Shown in pieces: positions 8,142 through 16,129 of a DNA stretch of 64,000 nt (the stretch's first letter is position 1; each line of letters starts with the position of its first letter). The notes under the pieces were generated by a model that was not told the origin of the DNA, made no database searches, and saw nothing but the letters and a program-made list of their open reading frames with translations. The position numbers and the translations under genes are program-made. This DNA is from Sphingomonas glacialis (GTDB lineage Bacteria; Pseudomonadota; Alphaproteobacteria; Sphingomonadales; Sphingomonadaceae), in contig NZ_BNAQ01000002.1 in assembly GCF_014653575.1 (NCBI RefSeq), positions 62,001 to 126,000 of the forward strand, read 5' to 3'.

Positions 8142-10102
8142 TGCCGATTGGCGGTCGCCTTGGCAAGCGGTCCGAGCGCATCGACGAGCGGGCCGAGCCA
8201 CGCTTCGAAAGGGCGCCACTGGTCGAGGCCGTCGCGATTGATCGGCTGGCGGACCTGTTCCGAGCTCGGCGTGCGGACGGTCCGCTCGCTCTCGAAGAAC
8301 CGCAGGCACTGCGGCTCGAACGGCAGGCCGCAATACGCGAGCAACCGGCGGATTTCGGTCTCGGGATCGTCGATGAGCGCCTCATAGTCGATGCGGTATA
8401 CCCGGCCCGGCAGCACCGCATCGAAATGCGCCATCAGCGCGACGTAATCGGCGTAATATCTCCCGAGATCGCCGAGGTCGTAGCTATAGGCCTGCCCGCG
8501 CGCGAACGCCTGTTTGAACAGCGAGAAGCAGCACGCCATCGGATCGCGCCGGATATCGATGATCCGCGCGCCCGGCAGCATCAGGTGAATCAGCCCGGTG
8601 TGGAGGAAATTACCCGGAAACTTGTCGACCAGCCACGGCTTCCCCGCGCGGTGGACCGCCGTCCGCTCGAGATAGACGGCGCCGAGCGCGGCAAAGGCGG
8701 CTTCGGGAACGTGCGCGATCGACGACGGATAGCCCGGGTGGCGCTGCGCCAGTTCGCGCGCGAGCGTGGTGATGTCGGGCAGTTCGGACGCGCCATCGAC
8801 CGCACTGTGGCTGGCGAGGATCTGCTCGACCAGCGTCGATCCCGACCGTGGCATGCCGAGCACGAAGATCGGCCCGGCCTCCGCGCACCCCGCCGCGGCG
8901 TTGCGGCGGAACAGCTCGGCGTCGAACGCCGCGATCGAGTCGGTCACGAAGCGATGCAACGCTGCGGCGTCATGCGGCTCGAGCGCGGCGCGCGCAGCAT
9001 TGCCGCGAGCATAGTGGACGAACGACTCGGCGTAGCGTGCCTCGTCCTCGAGCGCCTTGCCCAAGGCGAAGTCGAGATACGCCCGATCGGCCGGATCGGA
9101 GCTCGCCTCCGCCGGAAGCGCGAGCATGTGCGCGACCTCGGTGCTGTCGAAGCGGACGGTCTTGAGGTTGGCGAGACTCCAATATGCTTCACCGTAGCCC
9201 GGCCGGAGTGTGACCGCACGGCGGTATGCGGCGACTGCCTCGTCCTGCCGGCCAACCGCGCGGAGCGCGTGGCCGAACGCATGCCAGGCCTCGGCATCGT
9301 CGGGCGTCGCCGCGAGGACCGCCTGATAGGCACGGATCGCCGCAGCCGCATCGCCGAGCTGCATGTGGATCGCCGCTTCGAGCATAAGGAAAGCGGCAAG
9401 ACCCGGCAGCGCCTTGAGCGCGAGATGGATCGCCGCAAGCGCCTCTTGCCCACGCTCGAGCCGGTGAAGCGCGATCGCGTGTGCGAACTGTGCGGGGACG
9501 AAGTCGGGCGCAGCGCGGCGCGCCTGGTCCAGCAAGTCCGCGACCGCCGCGAAATTTCCCTGCCGCAGCCCGATATCGGACAGCAGGCGCACCGCGCCGA
9601 GATCGTTGAGATCGATCCCGAACCGCCGCTGGAGCGCGCCGCGCGCCGCCGTATCGCGCCGCTCGAAGAACGCCGCAGCCGCATCGCCGAGTGCGCGATC
9701 GGCGACGCAGCCAGGCACCATCCGCGCCTGCGCCGCATTCGCCTCGATCGGGCGCCCGAGCAGCAGCAACTGGTCGCCAAGCGCGTGCCATGCCAGCGAG
9801 GATTGCGGATTGGCGCGCGTGGCCTGGTCGAGCGCATCGGCGGCGGCCTCCCCCGCCCCCAGTGCGGCAAGCGCCATGCCGAACTCGTAATGAATCCCCC
9901 ACGCCTGCGGCATGGCGGCGGCAAGCGGCGCCAACACATCGCGCGCCTCGCGGATCTTTCCGACCCGGCGCAGCGCCGCGCCCAACAGGACGCGCGCTTC
10001 AACCGAATCACGTCCCCCCGCCAAGACGCCGTCGACACGAGCGAGCGCTGCTAGCGGGTCGTGACCCAGCAAGCGCTTGGCGTCCGCCAGCGCGGATTGC
10101 AT
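8138..10102 (-). CDS. TPR-repeat sulfotransferase
   Basis: About 654 residues from the ATG at 10100-10102. The open frame reaches 10318, but its extra codons are AT-rich and not protein-like. Residues 1-390 are alanine-rich helical TPR repeats (for example AEAWHAFGHALRAVGRQDEA near 270-290). From about 410 there is a sulfotransferase domain with the PAPS 5'-phosphosulfate loop FVLGMPRSGSTLV at 413-425, then DKFPGNFLHTG and the 3'-phosphate region IDIRRDPMACCFS. Such proteins transfer sulfate from PAPS to an unidentified acceptor. The gene directly precedes a TonB-receptor gene on the same strand; I have the impression this pairing recurs in sphingomonads, but cannot check. It is divergent from the histidine kinase gene. 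Confidence 0.85.
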   Translation of the reverse strand: MQSALADAKRLLGHDPLAALARVDGVLAGGRDSVEARVLLGAALRRVGKIREARDVLAPLAAAMPQAWGIHYEFGMALAALGAGEAAADALDQATRANPQSSLAWHALGDQLLLLGRPIEANAAQARMVPGCVADRALGDAAAAFFERRDTAARGALQRRFGIDLNDLGAVRLLSDIGLRQGNFAAVADLLDQARRAAPDFVPAQFAHAIALHRLERGQEALAAIHLALKALPGLAAFLMLEAAIHMQLGDAAAAIRAYQAVLAATPDDAEAWHAFGHALRAVGRQDEAVAAYRRAVTLRPGYGEAYWSLANLKTVRFDSTEVAHMLALPAEASSDPADRAYLDFALGKALEDEARYAESFVHYARGNAARAALEPHDAAALHRFVTDSIAAFDAELFRRNAAAGCAEAGPIFVLGMPRSGSTLVEQILASHSAVDGASELPDITTLARELAQRHPGYPSSIAHVPEAAFAALGAVYLERTAVHRAGKPWLVDKFPGNFLHTGLIHLMLPGARIIDIRRDPMACCFSLFKQAFARGQAYSYDLGDLGRYYADYVALMAHFDAVLPGRVYRIDYEALIDDPETEIRRLLAYCGLPFEPQCLRFFESERTVRTPSSEQVRQPINRDGLDQWRPFEAWLGPLVDALGPLAKATANRH

Positions 10103-10261
10103 CGTCGAATTGTCCAGCCGCTTGGTCCCCGCTGCGATACCGTTCGGCGAGCCTAGCCGTACCGCCGCGCCAAATCCATCGAACGCGAGTTGGCTCCCGA
10201 TGCCAAGGCGCAGACCCGCCACGGATTTGACCCGCCCTTGGCACCGGCTGAAACTGCGGGA

Positions 10262-10399
10262 AAACTTATAATAGATTAGTTTAAATTTGCTCTTTAGAAA
10301 TAAATTAACACATATCAATTGGCAGTCTTTGTGATAAATTTTGCCAATTCATTCGCCAATAGTTTCAAAACACAGACGGCGGATGATAGATAGGACCCC
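10262..10399. promoter_or_regulatory. AT-rich divergent promoter region with an inverted repeat
   Basis: This stretch is much richer in A+T than the rest of the window. It separates the TPR-sulfotransferase gene (minus) from the histidine kinase gene (plus). It contains a perfect 8-base dyad, AATTGGCA at 10317-10324 and TGCCAATT at 10342-10349, 17 bases apart, and a further half site CGCCAAT at 10354-10360. A regulator, possibly the neighbouring FixJ-type protein, may bind here. No confident -35/-10 pairs were assigned. Confidence 0.4.
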
Positions 10400-12466
10400 A
10401 TGAAAGCAACTGGTCTTACCTTTGCGATAGTTTCAATAGGACTTACAATCGCAATTGTCTTAAATGAGACAATTTATATAATTGAAAATACTCCATTTTT
10501 TGGAGTTCATGCGGGCTACAGCCTTGCCGCGTCAGTCGGATTTTCTGGCTGCGCGGTCGCGGTCGTACCGTTACTGCTAGATCGCCCGCGTCGCGCGGCA
10601 CCCGTCGCTGGCGTTGTCGTGCTGTTCGGCGCCTTCATATTGCGGGATTGGGCGACCGTTTCGGAGATGTTCGTCAGTCCAGGCCAGTTCTCTCATTGGC
10701 TTGCCGCGGCCATGCCGGGCCGCCTGCTCCCGAGCGCGGCGCTCCTGCAGATCGTGGTCGGTATTGCCTGTCTCGAACTCGGCCTCGACCGGCTTCACGG
10801 ATCGCGCGACCTCCGCATCGCGCTGATCCTGTTCGTTCCGATCGCGCTCACCGCCGAAGCGCTCGTCATGCTCGTCGCCGGACTCGACTCGTCGAACCTG
10901 ACGCTCCTCACGATGGCAGCCTCGCTGGTTTTCCTGGCAGGCGCGATGGGTGCGTATGGGCTCCGACACGATGCGGCGTTGGCCGCTGCACCGGGGCTAT
11001 GGCTGCCCGTGGTGTTGGCGGTAGCGATCGCCAGCACCGATCTGCTCGCGACGCACAGCAGCGCGGCGCGATGGGGGTATGTCCTGGTCGTCGCGTGCGG
11101 CTTGCTGCTCCCGCACCGCGTCTTCGTGCGCGTGCTGACCACCGTATCGGTCGGTCTTGCACTGTTCGGCTTGGTGGCATCGCAACGGAGCGAGAGTGCG
11201 AGCGTCGCCAGCCTCCTCGACGCCGCCCTGGCGATCGGCGCGATCGTATTGGCAGGAGTGCTGGTCGATCGGCAGTGGCAGGCGCGACAAGCCCATCGCG
11301 AAATGATCGAGCGTTTCGCCGCGATACAGCAGATGACGGCGACGACGTGCTTCGAACTCGATCTGGCAAGCATGGCCTTCGTTCCCAGTCCCGCGTTCGA
11401 TTCGCTCCACGGCCGGACCGCACGGGTGCGCAACGATTGGCGATCGTTCGTCGCAGCGTACATTCCCGTCGAGCAACAGGCCGCGCTGGCGGCCAGCCTT
11501 GCCGAGGCGCATCACGGCCGGGCCACCGACGCTGTCGCATACAGTTTCCAGCGCCCCGACGGCGAAAGGGGAGATGCGCTGCTGCGCTGGGTGCCGACGC
11601 GCGATACGCACGGGGTGATCGTCAGCCTGACCGGCATCGTCCACGATGTGACCCTGCAGCGAAAATCCGAACGTGGCAGTGCCGAGTTACGCGCCAAACT
11701 GGACGACGCTCTGAAGCTCGAAACGCTGGGCCTGTTGGCCGGCGGGGTGGCGCACGACCTCAGCAACACGCTCGTCCCGCTGGGGATCCTCGCACCGCTC
11801 GTGCTGGAGACGATCACCGACCCAACCGATCGGCATAGCATGGACCTGATCATCGAATCGGCGACGCGCGCACGCGAACTGGCGCGCGCCATGCTGGCCT
11901 CTACGCGCGAGGAACCCACCGCGCTCGAGCGGGTCCGGCTCGACGAACTGGTCCGCGATTTGCTGGCGTTGCTGCGCGCGCGCTTTCCTGCCGGGATCAC
12001 GATCGTCGACGCGCTCGCACCCGTGCCCGCGATCGAAGGAAACGTGTGCCAGCTTTATCAAATCGTCCTCAACCTGACGGTCAACGCAGCACAGGCGATC
12101 GGCCCTCGCGGCGGCACGATCACGATTGGCACTGCGGCTGAGCCAAGCGGGGATGCGCGCGCGCGGTCGGTCCGGCTGTTCGTCTGCGACGATGGCGCGG
12201 GGATTCGGCCGGAGATCATCGATCACATCTTCGAGCCGTTCGCCAGTTCCAAGGATGGCAATGAGGCGAGCGGGATCGGTCTGGCGATCGTCCGCCGTAT
12301 CGTCCAGTCCCATTCCGGGGTGATTTCCGTTCAGAGCAACCTGGGCCAGGGCGCGCGGTTCGATCTGCTGTTCCCCGTCGCTCGGCCAGTTTCTGGCCCC
12401 TCTTCCCCCAACCTGTCGCACCCCACTCCCGCAAGCGAGGCTCCATGGCGAAGCGCATCTACATAG
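10400..12466 (+). CDS. Membrane sensor histidine kinase
   Basis: 688 residues; ATG 10400 with AGGACC just upstream. Residues 1-290 contain about eight hydrophobic segments, so the sensor is an integral membrane domain. A PAS-like section spans roughly 300-420 (ending TGIVHDVTLQRKSE). The dimerisation H-box is GGVAHDLSNTL with phospho-acceptor H452. The ATPase domain has the N-box LNLTVNAAQAI, DDGAG, FEPFASSK and GIGLAIVRRIVQSH. It should phosphorylate the FixJ-type regulator whose gene overlaps its 3' end by 22 bases. The first ~35 codons are AT-rich and unlike the rest of the gene, continuing the AT-rich promoter region. The signal sensed is unknown. Confidence 0.92.
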   Translation: MKATGLTFAIVSIGLTIAIVLNETIYIIENTPFFGVHAGYSLAASVGFSGCAVAVVPLLLDRPRRAAPVAGVVVLFGAFILRDWATVSEMFVSPGQFSHWLAAAMPGRLLPSAALLQIVVGIACLELGLDRLHGSRDLRIALILFVPIALTAEALVMLVAGLDSSNLTLLTMAASLVFLAGAMGAYGLRHDAALAAAPGLWLPVVLAVAIASTDLLATHSSAARWGYVLVVACGLLLPHRVFVRVLTTVSVGLALFGLVASQRSESASVASLLDAALAIGAIVLAGVLVDRQWQARQAHREMIERFAAIQQMTATTCFELDLASMAFVPSPAFDSLHGRTARVRNDWRSFVAAYIPVEQQAALAASLAEAHHGRATDAVAYSFQRPDGERGDALLRWVPTRDTHGVIVSLTGIVHDVTLQRKSERGSAELRAKLDDALKLETLGLLAGGVAHDLSNTLVPLGILAPLVLETITDPTDRHSMDLIIESATRARELARAMLASTREEPTALERVRLDELVRDLLALLRARFPAGITIVDALAPVPAIEGNVCQLYQIVLNLTVNAAQAIGPRGGTITIGTAAEPSGDARARSVRLFVCDDGAGIRPEIIDHIFEPFASSKDGNEASGIGLAIVRRIVQSHSGVISVQSNLGQGARFDLLFPVARPVSGPSSPNLSHPTPASEAPWRSAST

Positions 12467-13056
12467 TCGACGACGACGAACCGGTCCGTTGCTCGCTGCT
12501 GACATTGCTTACCCTGCGCAGGGATTTCGATGCCGAATGCTTCGCCTCGGGCGACGCCTTTCTCGACGCGACGCCCAGGCTCGATCCCGGGATCGTCCTG
12601 CTCGACCTGCGCATGCCCGGACTGACCGGGCTCGAGGTACTCGCTACCTTGCGCCGCGAAGCGCTGCCCTTTCTGTGCGTGATCGTCACCGGGCACGGCA
12701 ACATCGCCGTCGCCGTCGAGGCGATGAAACGCGGCGCGATCGACTTTCTCGAAAAGCCATATGACCACATGACGCTGCTCGAAACGGTCGAACGCGCGTT
12801 GGATCGGCTGACGCGCGCTGGCGAGGATGCCGCTCGCATCGCCGCGGCGCAGAAACAAATCGCTCGGCTGGCGCCGCGCGAAGTCGATGTGCTGTGTGGG
12901 TTGATCGCCGGCAAGGTCAACAAGGTGATCGCACATGACCTCGCCATCAGCCCGCGCACGGTCGAAGTGTATCGCGCGCACATGATGACAAAACTTCACG
13001 TCCAATCGCTGCCGGACGCGCTGCGCATCGCGTTCGCCGCCGGGCTGGTCCATTGA
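12445..13056 (+). CDS. FixJ/NarL-type response regulator
   Basis: 203 residues. The receiver domain has the acidic pocket D9-D10-D11, phospho-acceptor D54 in [11 protein letters not shown] switch VTGHGN and the lysine in FLEKPYD. The LuxR-type helix-turn-helix starts [25 protein letters not shown] and continues [17 protein letters not shown], as in FixJ. The gene starts 22 bases inside the end of the kinase gene, indicating translational coupling and a cognate pair. Its target may include the AT-rich divergent promoter upstream of the kinase. Start ATG 12445 is preceded by AGCGAGGCTCC. Confidence 0.93.
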   Translation: MAKRIYIVDDDEPVRCSLLTLLTLRRDFDAECFASGDAFLDATPRLDPGIVLLDLRMPGLTGLEVLATLRREALPFLCVIVTGHGNIAVAVEAMKRGAIDFLEKPYDHMTLLETVERALDRLTRAGEDAARIAAAQKQIARLAPREVDVLCGLIAGKVNKVIAHDLAISPRTVEVYRAHMMTKLHVQSLPDALRIAFAAGLVH

Positions 13057-13268
13057 GCACGATCGACGACGACGCAGACTTGGCCGAGATCGTCCACGAT
13101 CTCAGCCAGCCATTGACCGCACTGACCAACTACCTCGCCGCGATGCAAGTTGCGATCGACCATGGCGATCCGTGCAAAACGATCGCAAATCTGCTCGGAT
13201 CTGCCGTGGGCGAGACGACGCGAGCGCGCGCCGTGGTCGACCGCCTGCGCGATGCCCTCGCCCGCTGA
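13053..13268 (+). CDS. Small stand-alone histidine-kinase dimerisation (HisKA/DHp)-like protein
   Basis: 71 residues, starting at a TTG (13053-13055) that overlaps the stop of the response regulator (TTGA). It contains [20 protein letters not shown], which looks like the H-box helix of FixL/PAS-type kinases (HELxQPLxALxNY), then a second amphipathic helix ([15 protein letters not shown]). There is no ATPase domain, so it is either a phosphotransfer or dimerising partner for the kinase and regulator just upstream, or a remnant of a second kinase. The overlap with the regulator and the intact H-box argue for function. TTG is a rare start; the next in-frame start would be well inside the helix. 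Confidence 0.6.
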   Translation: MSTIDDDADLAEIVHDLSQPLTALTNYLAAMQVAIDHGDPCKTIANLLGSAVGETTRARAVVDRLRDALAR

Positions 13269-13306
13269 GGCGAGGCGAGCCTTCGGTACTATATTGCGAT
13301 TGCGGC

Positions 13307-13331
13307 GGAAAGAATCCGCGGCCGGGTCGTT
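13307..13331 (+). promoter_or_regulatory. Possible general-stress (EcfG-type) promoter of the catalase gene
   Basis: GGAAA (13307-13311) and CGTT (13328-13331) are 16 bases apart, about 80 bases before the katE start. The alphaproteobacterial EcfG consensus is GGAAC-N16/17-CGTT, so there is one mismatch in the -35. Large catalases are typical members of this regulon, which makes the match plausible. Inference only. Confidence 0.35.
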
Positions 13332-13411
13332 CCTTGACCGCGAGGTTTTCCGAATGGGCGCGCTGGCGCGCGCTTGTCGACAGCGCACGATATTTTTCCC
13401 GGAGACATGAG

Positions 13412-15484
13412 ATGGCCACCACCCCCGAGACAATCCGCGGCAACGCGGGCGAGACCCACCAACAGGCCAGCGAGGGCGATGCCGTGCTGACCACCAACCA
13501 CGGCGTGCCGATCTCCGACAACCAGAACAGCCTGCGCTCGGGCGAGCGCGGGCCGACGCTGCTCGAGGATTTCGTGCTGCGCGAGAAGATCTTCCATTTC
13601 GACCATGAGCGCATCCCCGAGCGGATCGTCCACGCCCGCGGGTCGGGCGCGCACGGCTATTTCGAGGCGACCGACGACATTTCGGACCTGTCGAAGGCCG
13701 CGGTGTTCACCAAGGGCGAGAAGACCGAAGTGTTCGTCCGCTTCTCGACCGTCGCGGGCGGATCGGGGTCGGTCGACACCCCGCGCGACGTGCGCGGTTT
13801 CGCGGTCAAGCTCTACACGCGCGAAGGCAATTGGGATCTGGTCGGCAACAACATCCCGGTGTTCTTCATCCAGGACGCGATCAAGTTTCCCGACCTGATC
13901 CACGCGGTGAAGATGGAGGCCGATCGCGGCTATCCGCAGGCCGGCAGCGCGCACGACACCTTCTGGGACTGGGCCTCGCTCACCCCCGAAGCGACGCACA
14001 TGCTGTTCTGGGCGATGTCCGACCGTACCCTCCCGCGCTCGCTGCGGATGATGGAAGGCTTCGGCATCCACACCTTCAAGCTGGTCAATGCCGAGGGCAA
14101 GGCGAGCTTCGTCAAATTCCACTGGAAGCCCAAGCTCGGCATTCAGTCGACGATCTGGGACGAGGCGCTGAAGCTTCAGGCGGCCGACAACGACTATCAC
14201 CGCCGCGACCTGTTCGAGGCGATCGATGGTGGCGACTTCCCCGAATGGGAGCTCGGTATCCAGGTGTTCGACCAGGCCTTTGCCGACGCGCAGCCCTATG
14301 ACGTGCTCGATTCGACCAAGCTGATTCCCGAGGACGACATCCCCGTGCGGATCATCGGTCGGATGGTGCTCAACCGCAACGTCGACAACTTCTTTGCCGA
14401 AACCGAGCAAGTCGCCTTCCTGCCGACCAACATCGTGCCGGGAATCGATTTCTCGAACGATCCGTTGCTGCAGGGCCGGCTGTTCTCGTATCTCGACACG
14501 CAGAAGTCGCGTTTGGGCACGACCAACTTCCACCAGATCCCGATCAACGCGCCGCGTTGCCCGTTCGGCAACTTCCAGCGCGACGGAATGATGCAGACGC
14601 AGGTGCCGAAGGGTCGGGCGAATTACGAGCCCAACAGCCTCGGCGCACATGGCGAAGAAGGCGGCCCGCGCGAGAGCCCGAAGGGGTTCGCCACGGTCAA
14701 CGCCGCGACCGGTCCGAACGAGACGGGCGACAAGCTCCGCATCCGCTCGGAGACGTTCAGCGACCATTACAGCCAGGCACGGTTGTTCCTGAACTCGCAG
14801 ACCGAGAGCGAGCAGGCACATATCGCATCGTCGTTCGTGTTCGAGCTGTCGAAGGTCGGGACGCTCGATCAGGTCCCGCCGCGGATGCTGGCGAACCTGC
14901 GCAATGTCGACGAGGCGTTCGCCAAGCGTGTTGCCGACGGGCTCGGCATCCCGCTGCCCGACAAGGCCGAGGCGGCGCGCGAGCCGGTCGACATGAAGCC
15001 GTCCGACGCGCTGTCGATCCACAAGAACATGAAGGCGACGCTCGAAGGGCGTACCGTCGGCGTGCTGATCGCGGATGGCACCGATGCGGGCGAGCTCGAG
15101 ACGCTGGTCGCGGCAATCACCAAGGCGAAGGCGAAACCCTTCCTCGTCGCGCCGAAGGTCGGCGGCGCAAAGCTGTCCGACGGGACGATGAAGAAGGCCG
15201 ATGGCCAGCTCGCCGGTTCGCCGTCGCAGCTGTTCGATGCGGCAGCGGTCGTGCTGTCGAAGGACGGAGCCGCGGCGATGCTCAAGGAGGGCGCAGCCGT
15301 CCAGTGGGTGATGGACGCGTTCGGGCATCTCAAGGCGGTCGGCGCGAGCGACGCGGCGAAGCCTTTGCTCGACAAGGCCGGCGTCGAGGCCGATGAAGGC
15401 GTGACGGGTCTCGACAAGGCCTTCATCGCCGCTGCCGCAAAGCGCTTCTATGCGCGGGAACCCAACGTCCGTACCCTTGCCTAG
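13412..15484 (+). CDS. katE: Large-subunit catalase (HPII type)
   Basis: 690 residues from ATG 13412, with GGAG seven bases upstream; the longer open frame upstream is non-coding. Heme-pocket residues are all present: H74 in [13 protein letters not shown]147 in [10 protein letters not shown], and the proximal tyrosine Y360 in [14 protein letters not shown]. The region 190-250 ([22 protein letters not shown]) is typical. After about residue 530 there is the extra C-terminal flavodoxin/DJ-1-like domain that marks the large clade (E. coli HPII). It decomposes hydrogen peroxide to water and oxygen in the cytoplasm. A stress-sigma-like promoter sits upstream. Confidence 0.95.
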   Translation: MATTPETIRGNAGETHQQASEGDAVLTTNHGVPISDNQNSLRSGERGPTLLEDFVLREKIFHFDHERIPERIVHARGSGAHGYFEATDDISDLSKAAVFTKGEKTEVFVRFSTVAGGSGSVDTPRDVRGFAVKLYTREGNWDLVGNNIPVFFIQDAIKFPDLIHAVKMEADRGYPQAGSAHDTFWDWASLTPEATHMLFWAMSDRTLPRSLRMMEGFGIHTFKLVNAEGKASFVKFHWKPKLGIQSTIWDEALKLQAADNDYHRRDLFEAIDGGDFPEWELGIQVFDQAFADAQPYDVLDSTKLIPEDDIPVRIIGRMVLNRNVDNFFAETEQVAFLPTNIVPGIDFSNDPLLQGRLFSYLDTQKSRLGTTNFHQIPINAPRCPFGNFQRDGMMQTQVPKGRANYEPNSLGAHGEEGGPRESPKGFATVNAATGPNETGDKLRIRSETFSDHYSQARLFLNSQTESEQAHIASSFVFELSKVGTLDQVPPRMLANLRNVDEAFAKRVADGLGIPLPDKAEAAREPVDMKPSDALSIHKNMKATLEGRTVGVLIADGTDAGELETLVAAITKAKAKPFLVAPKVGGAKLSDGTMKKADGQLAGSPSQLFDAAAVVLSKDGAAAMLKEGAAVQWVMDAFGHLKAVGASDAAKPLLDKAGVEADEGVTGLDKAFIAAAAKRFYAREPNVRTLA

Positions 15485-15519
15485 CCGCTAGGGCTGCGGC
15501 CTCTATCGGGATGCACCGT

Positions 15520-15981
15520 ATGATCGACCCCTTTGCCTATTGGACGCGTGTCATGTCGGCATGGGGGTCGGTCGGTGCGACCGGCGAGCGATTGAGCGAA
15601 ACCGCGACGGCGTCGCACGCGGTGATCGCCTCGCGCACCAACACGATCGGCGAAGCGATGCGTTCGCCGCTCAGCGGTGATTATGCCGAGCTCGGCCGGA
15701 TGGTGCCCGAGAAACTCGCCGCCTTCTCGGCATCCGGGACGGCCGGCATGCAGGCGTTGATGGCGCTGCAGGCGGGCTATGTCGCGCAGGCACAGGAGGT
15801 CGGCGCGATGTGGCTGCGCGGCCGCCCACCGACGCTGTTCGAACTTGCCGCGCTCTCCGAACGTTCAAGCATGCACGCCCTGATCGCGCTCGAGACGAGC
15901 GCGAAGATGGGGCGCGATGTGGTCGCGCCAGTGCACAAGGCGGCGACCGGGAATGCAAAGCGGCTGCGCAAGGCGCGCTGA
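15520..15981 (+). CDS. Unknown helical protein, possibly phasin-like
   Basis: About 153 residues from ATG 15520; an in-frame ATG at 15511 is the alternative. The protein begins MIDPFAYWTRVMSAWGSVGAT and is almost entirely amphipathic helix rich in Ala, Met and Thr, with no cysteine and a basic tail (KRLRKAR). This composition and the FxxWxxxM opening recall phasins and phasin-like granule proteins, but no family signature is clear and no PHA genes are near. It follows katE closely on the same strand and is convergent with the AsmA-like gene across a paired hairpin repeat. Confidence 0.6.
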   Translation: MIDPFAYWTRVMSAWGSVGATGERLSETATASHAVIASRTNTIGEAMRSPLSGDYAELGRMVPEKLAAFSASGTAGMQALMALQAGYVAQAQEVGAMWLRGRPPTLFELAALSERSSMHALIALETSAKMGRDVVAPVHKAATGNAKRLRKAR

Positions 15982-16011
15982 AGGGCTACCTCCGACTTTT
16001 CCCGCATCGTT

Positions 16012-16108
16012 CCCCGGCGAAGGCCGGGGCCCAGAGGCGAGCGTTCTGAAAGAGCGCGTTGCACGCGCCGTTGGAGCCTGCACCCCTGGGCCCCGGCCTT
16101 CGCCGGGG
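16012..16108. repeat. REPIN-like paired hairpin element (CCCCGGCGAAGG type), copy 1
   Basis: Arms 16012-16034 and 16086-16108, each 23 bases, are perfect inverted copies, and each arm is itself a hairpin (CCCCGGC-GAAG-GCCGGGG followed by CCCAG). Total length is 97 bp with a variable 51-base core. It lies between convergent genes (15981 and 16130). Sister copies are at 49049 (99 bp, inside a gene) and 56500 (97 bp). Confidence 0.88.
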
Positions 16109-16129
16109 TGCGGTGACGGAGGCGCCTCC

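Noticed and set aside
6719..10054. Long plus-strand frames (6719-8119, 8141-10054)
   Set aside because: Antisense shadows of the TonB receptor and TPR-sulfotransferase genes.
10103..10318. N-terminal extension of the TPR-sulfotransferase
   Set aside because: Codons are AT-rich and not protein-like; region is better explained as promoter and leader.
13172..13411. N-terminal extension of catalase
   Set aside because: Overlaps the mini-DHp gene in another frame and lacks a ribosome binding site, while ATG 13412 has one.
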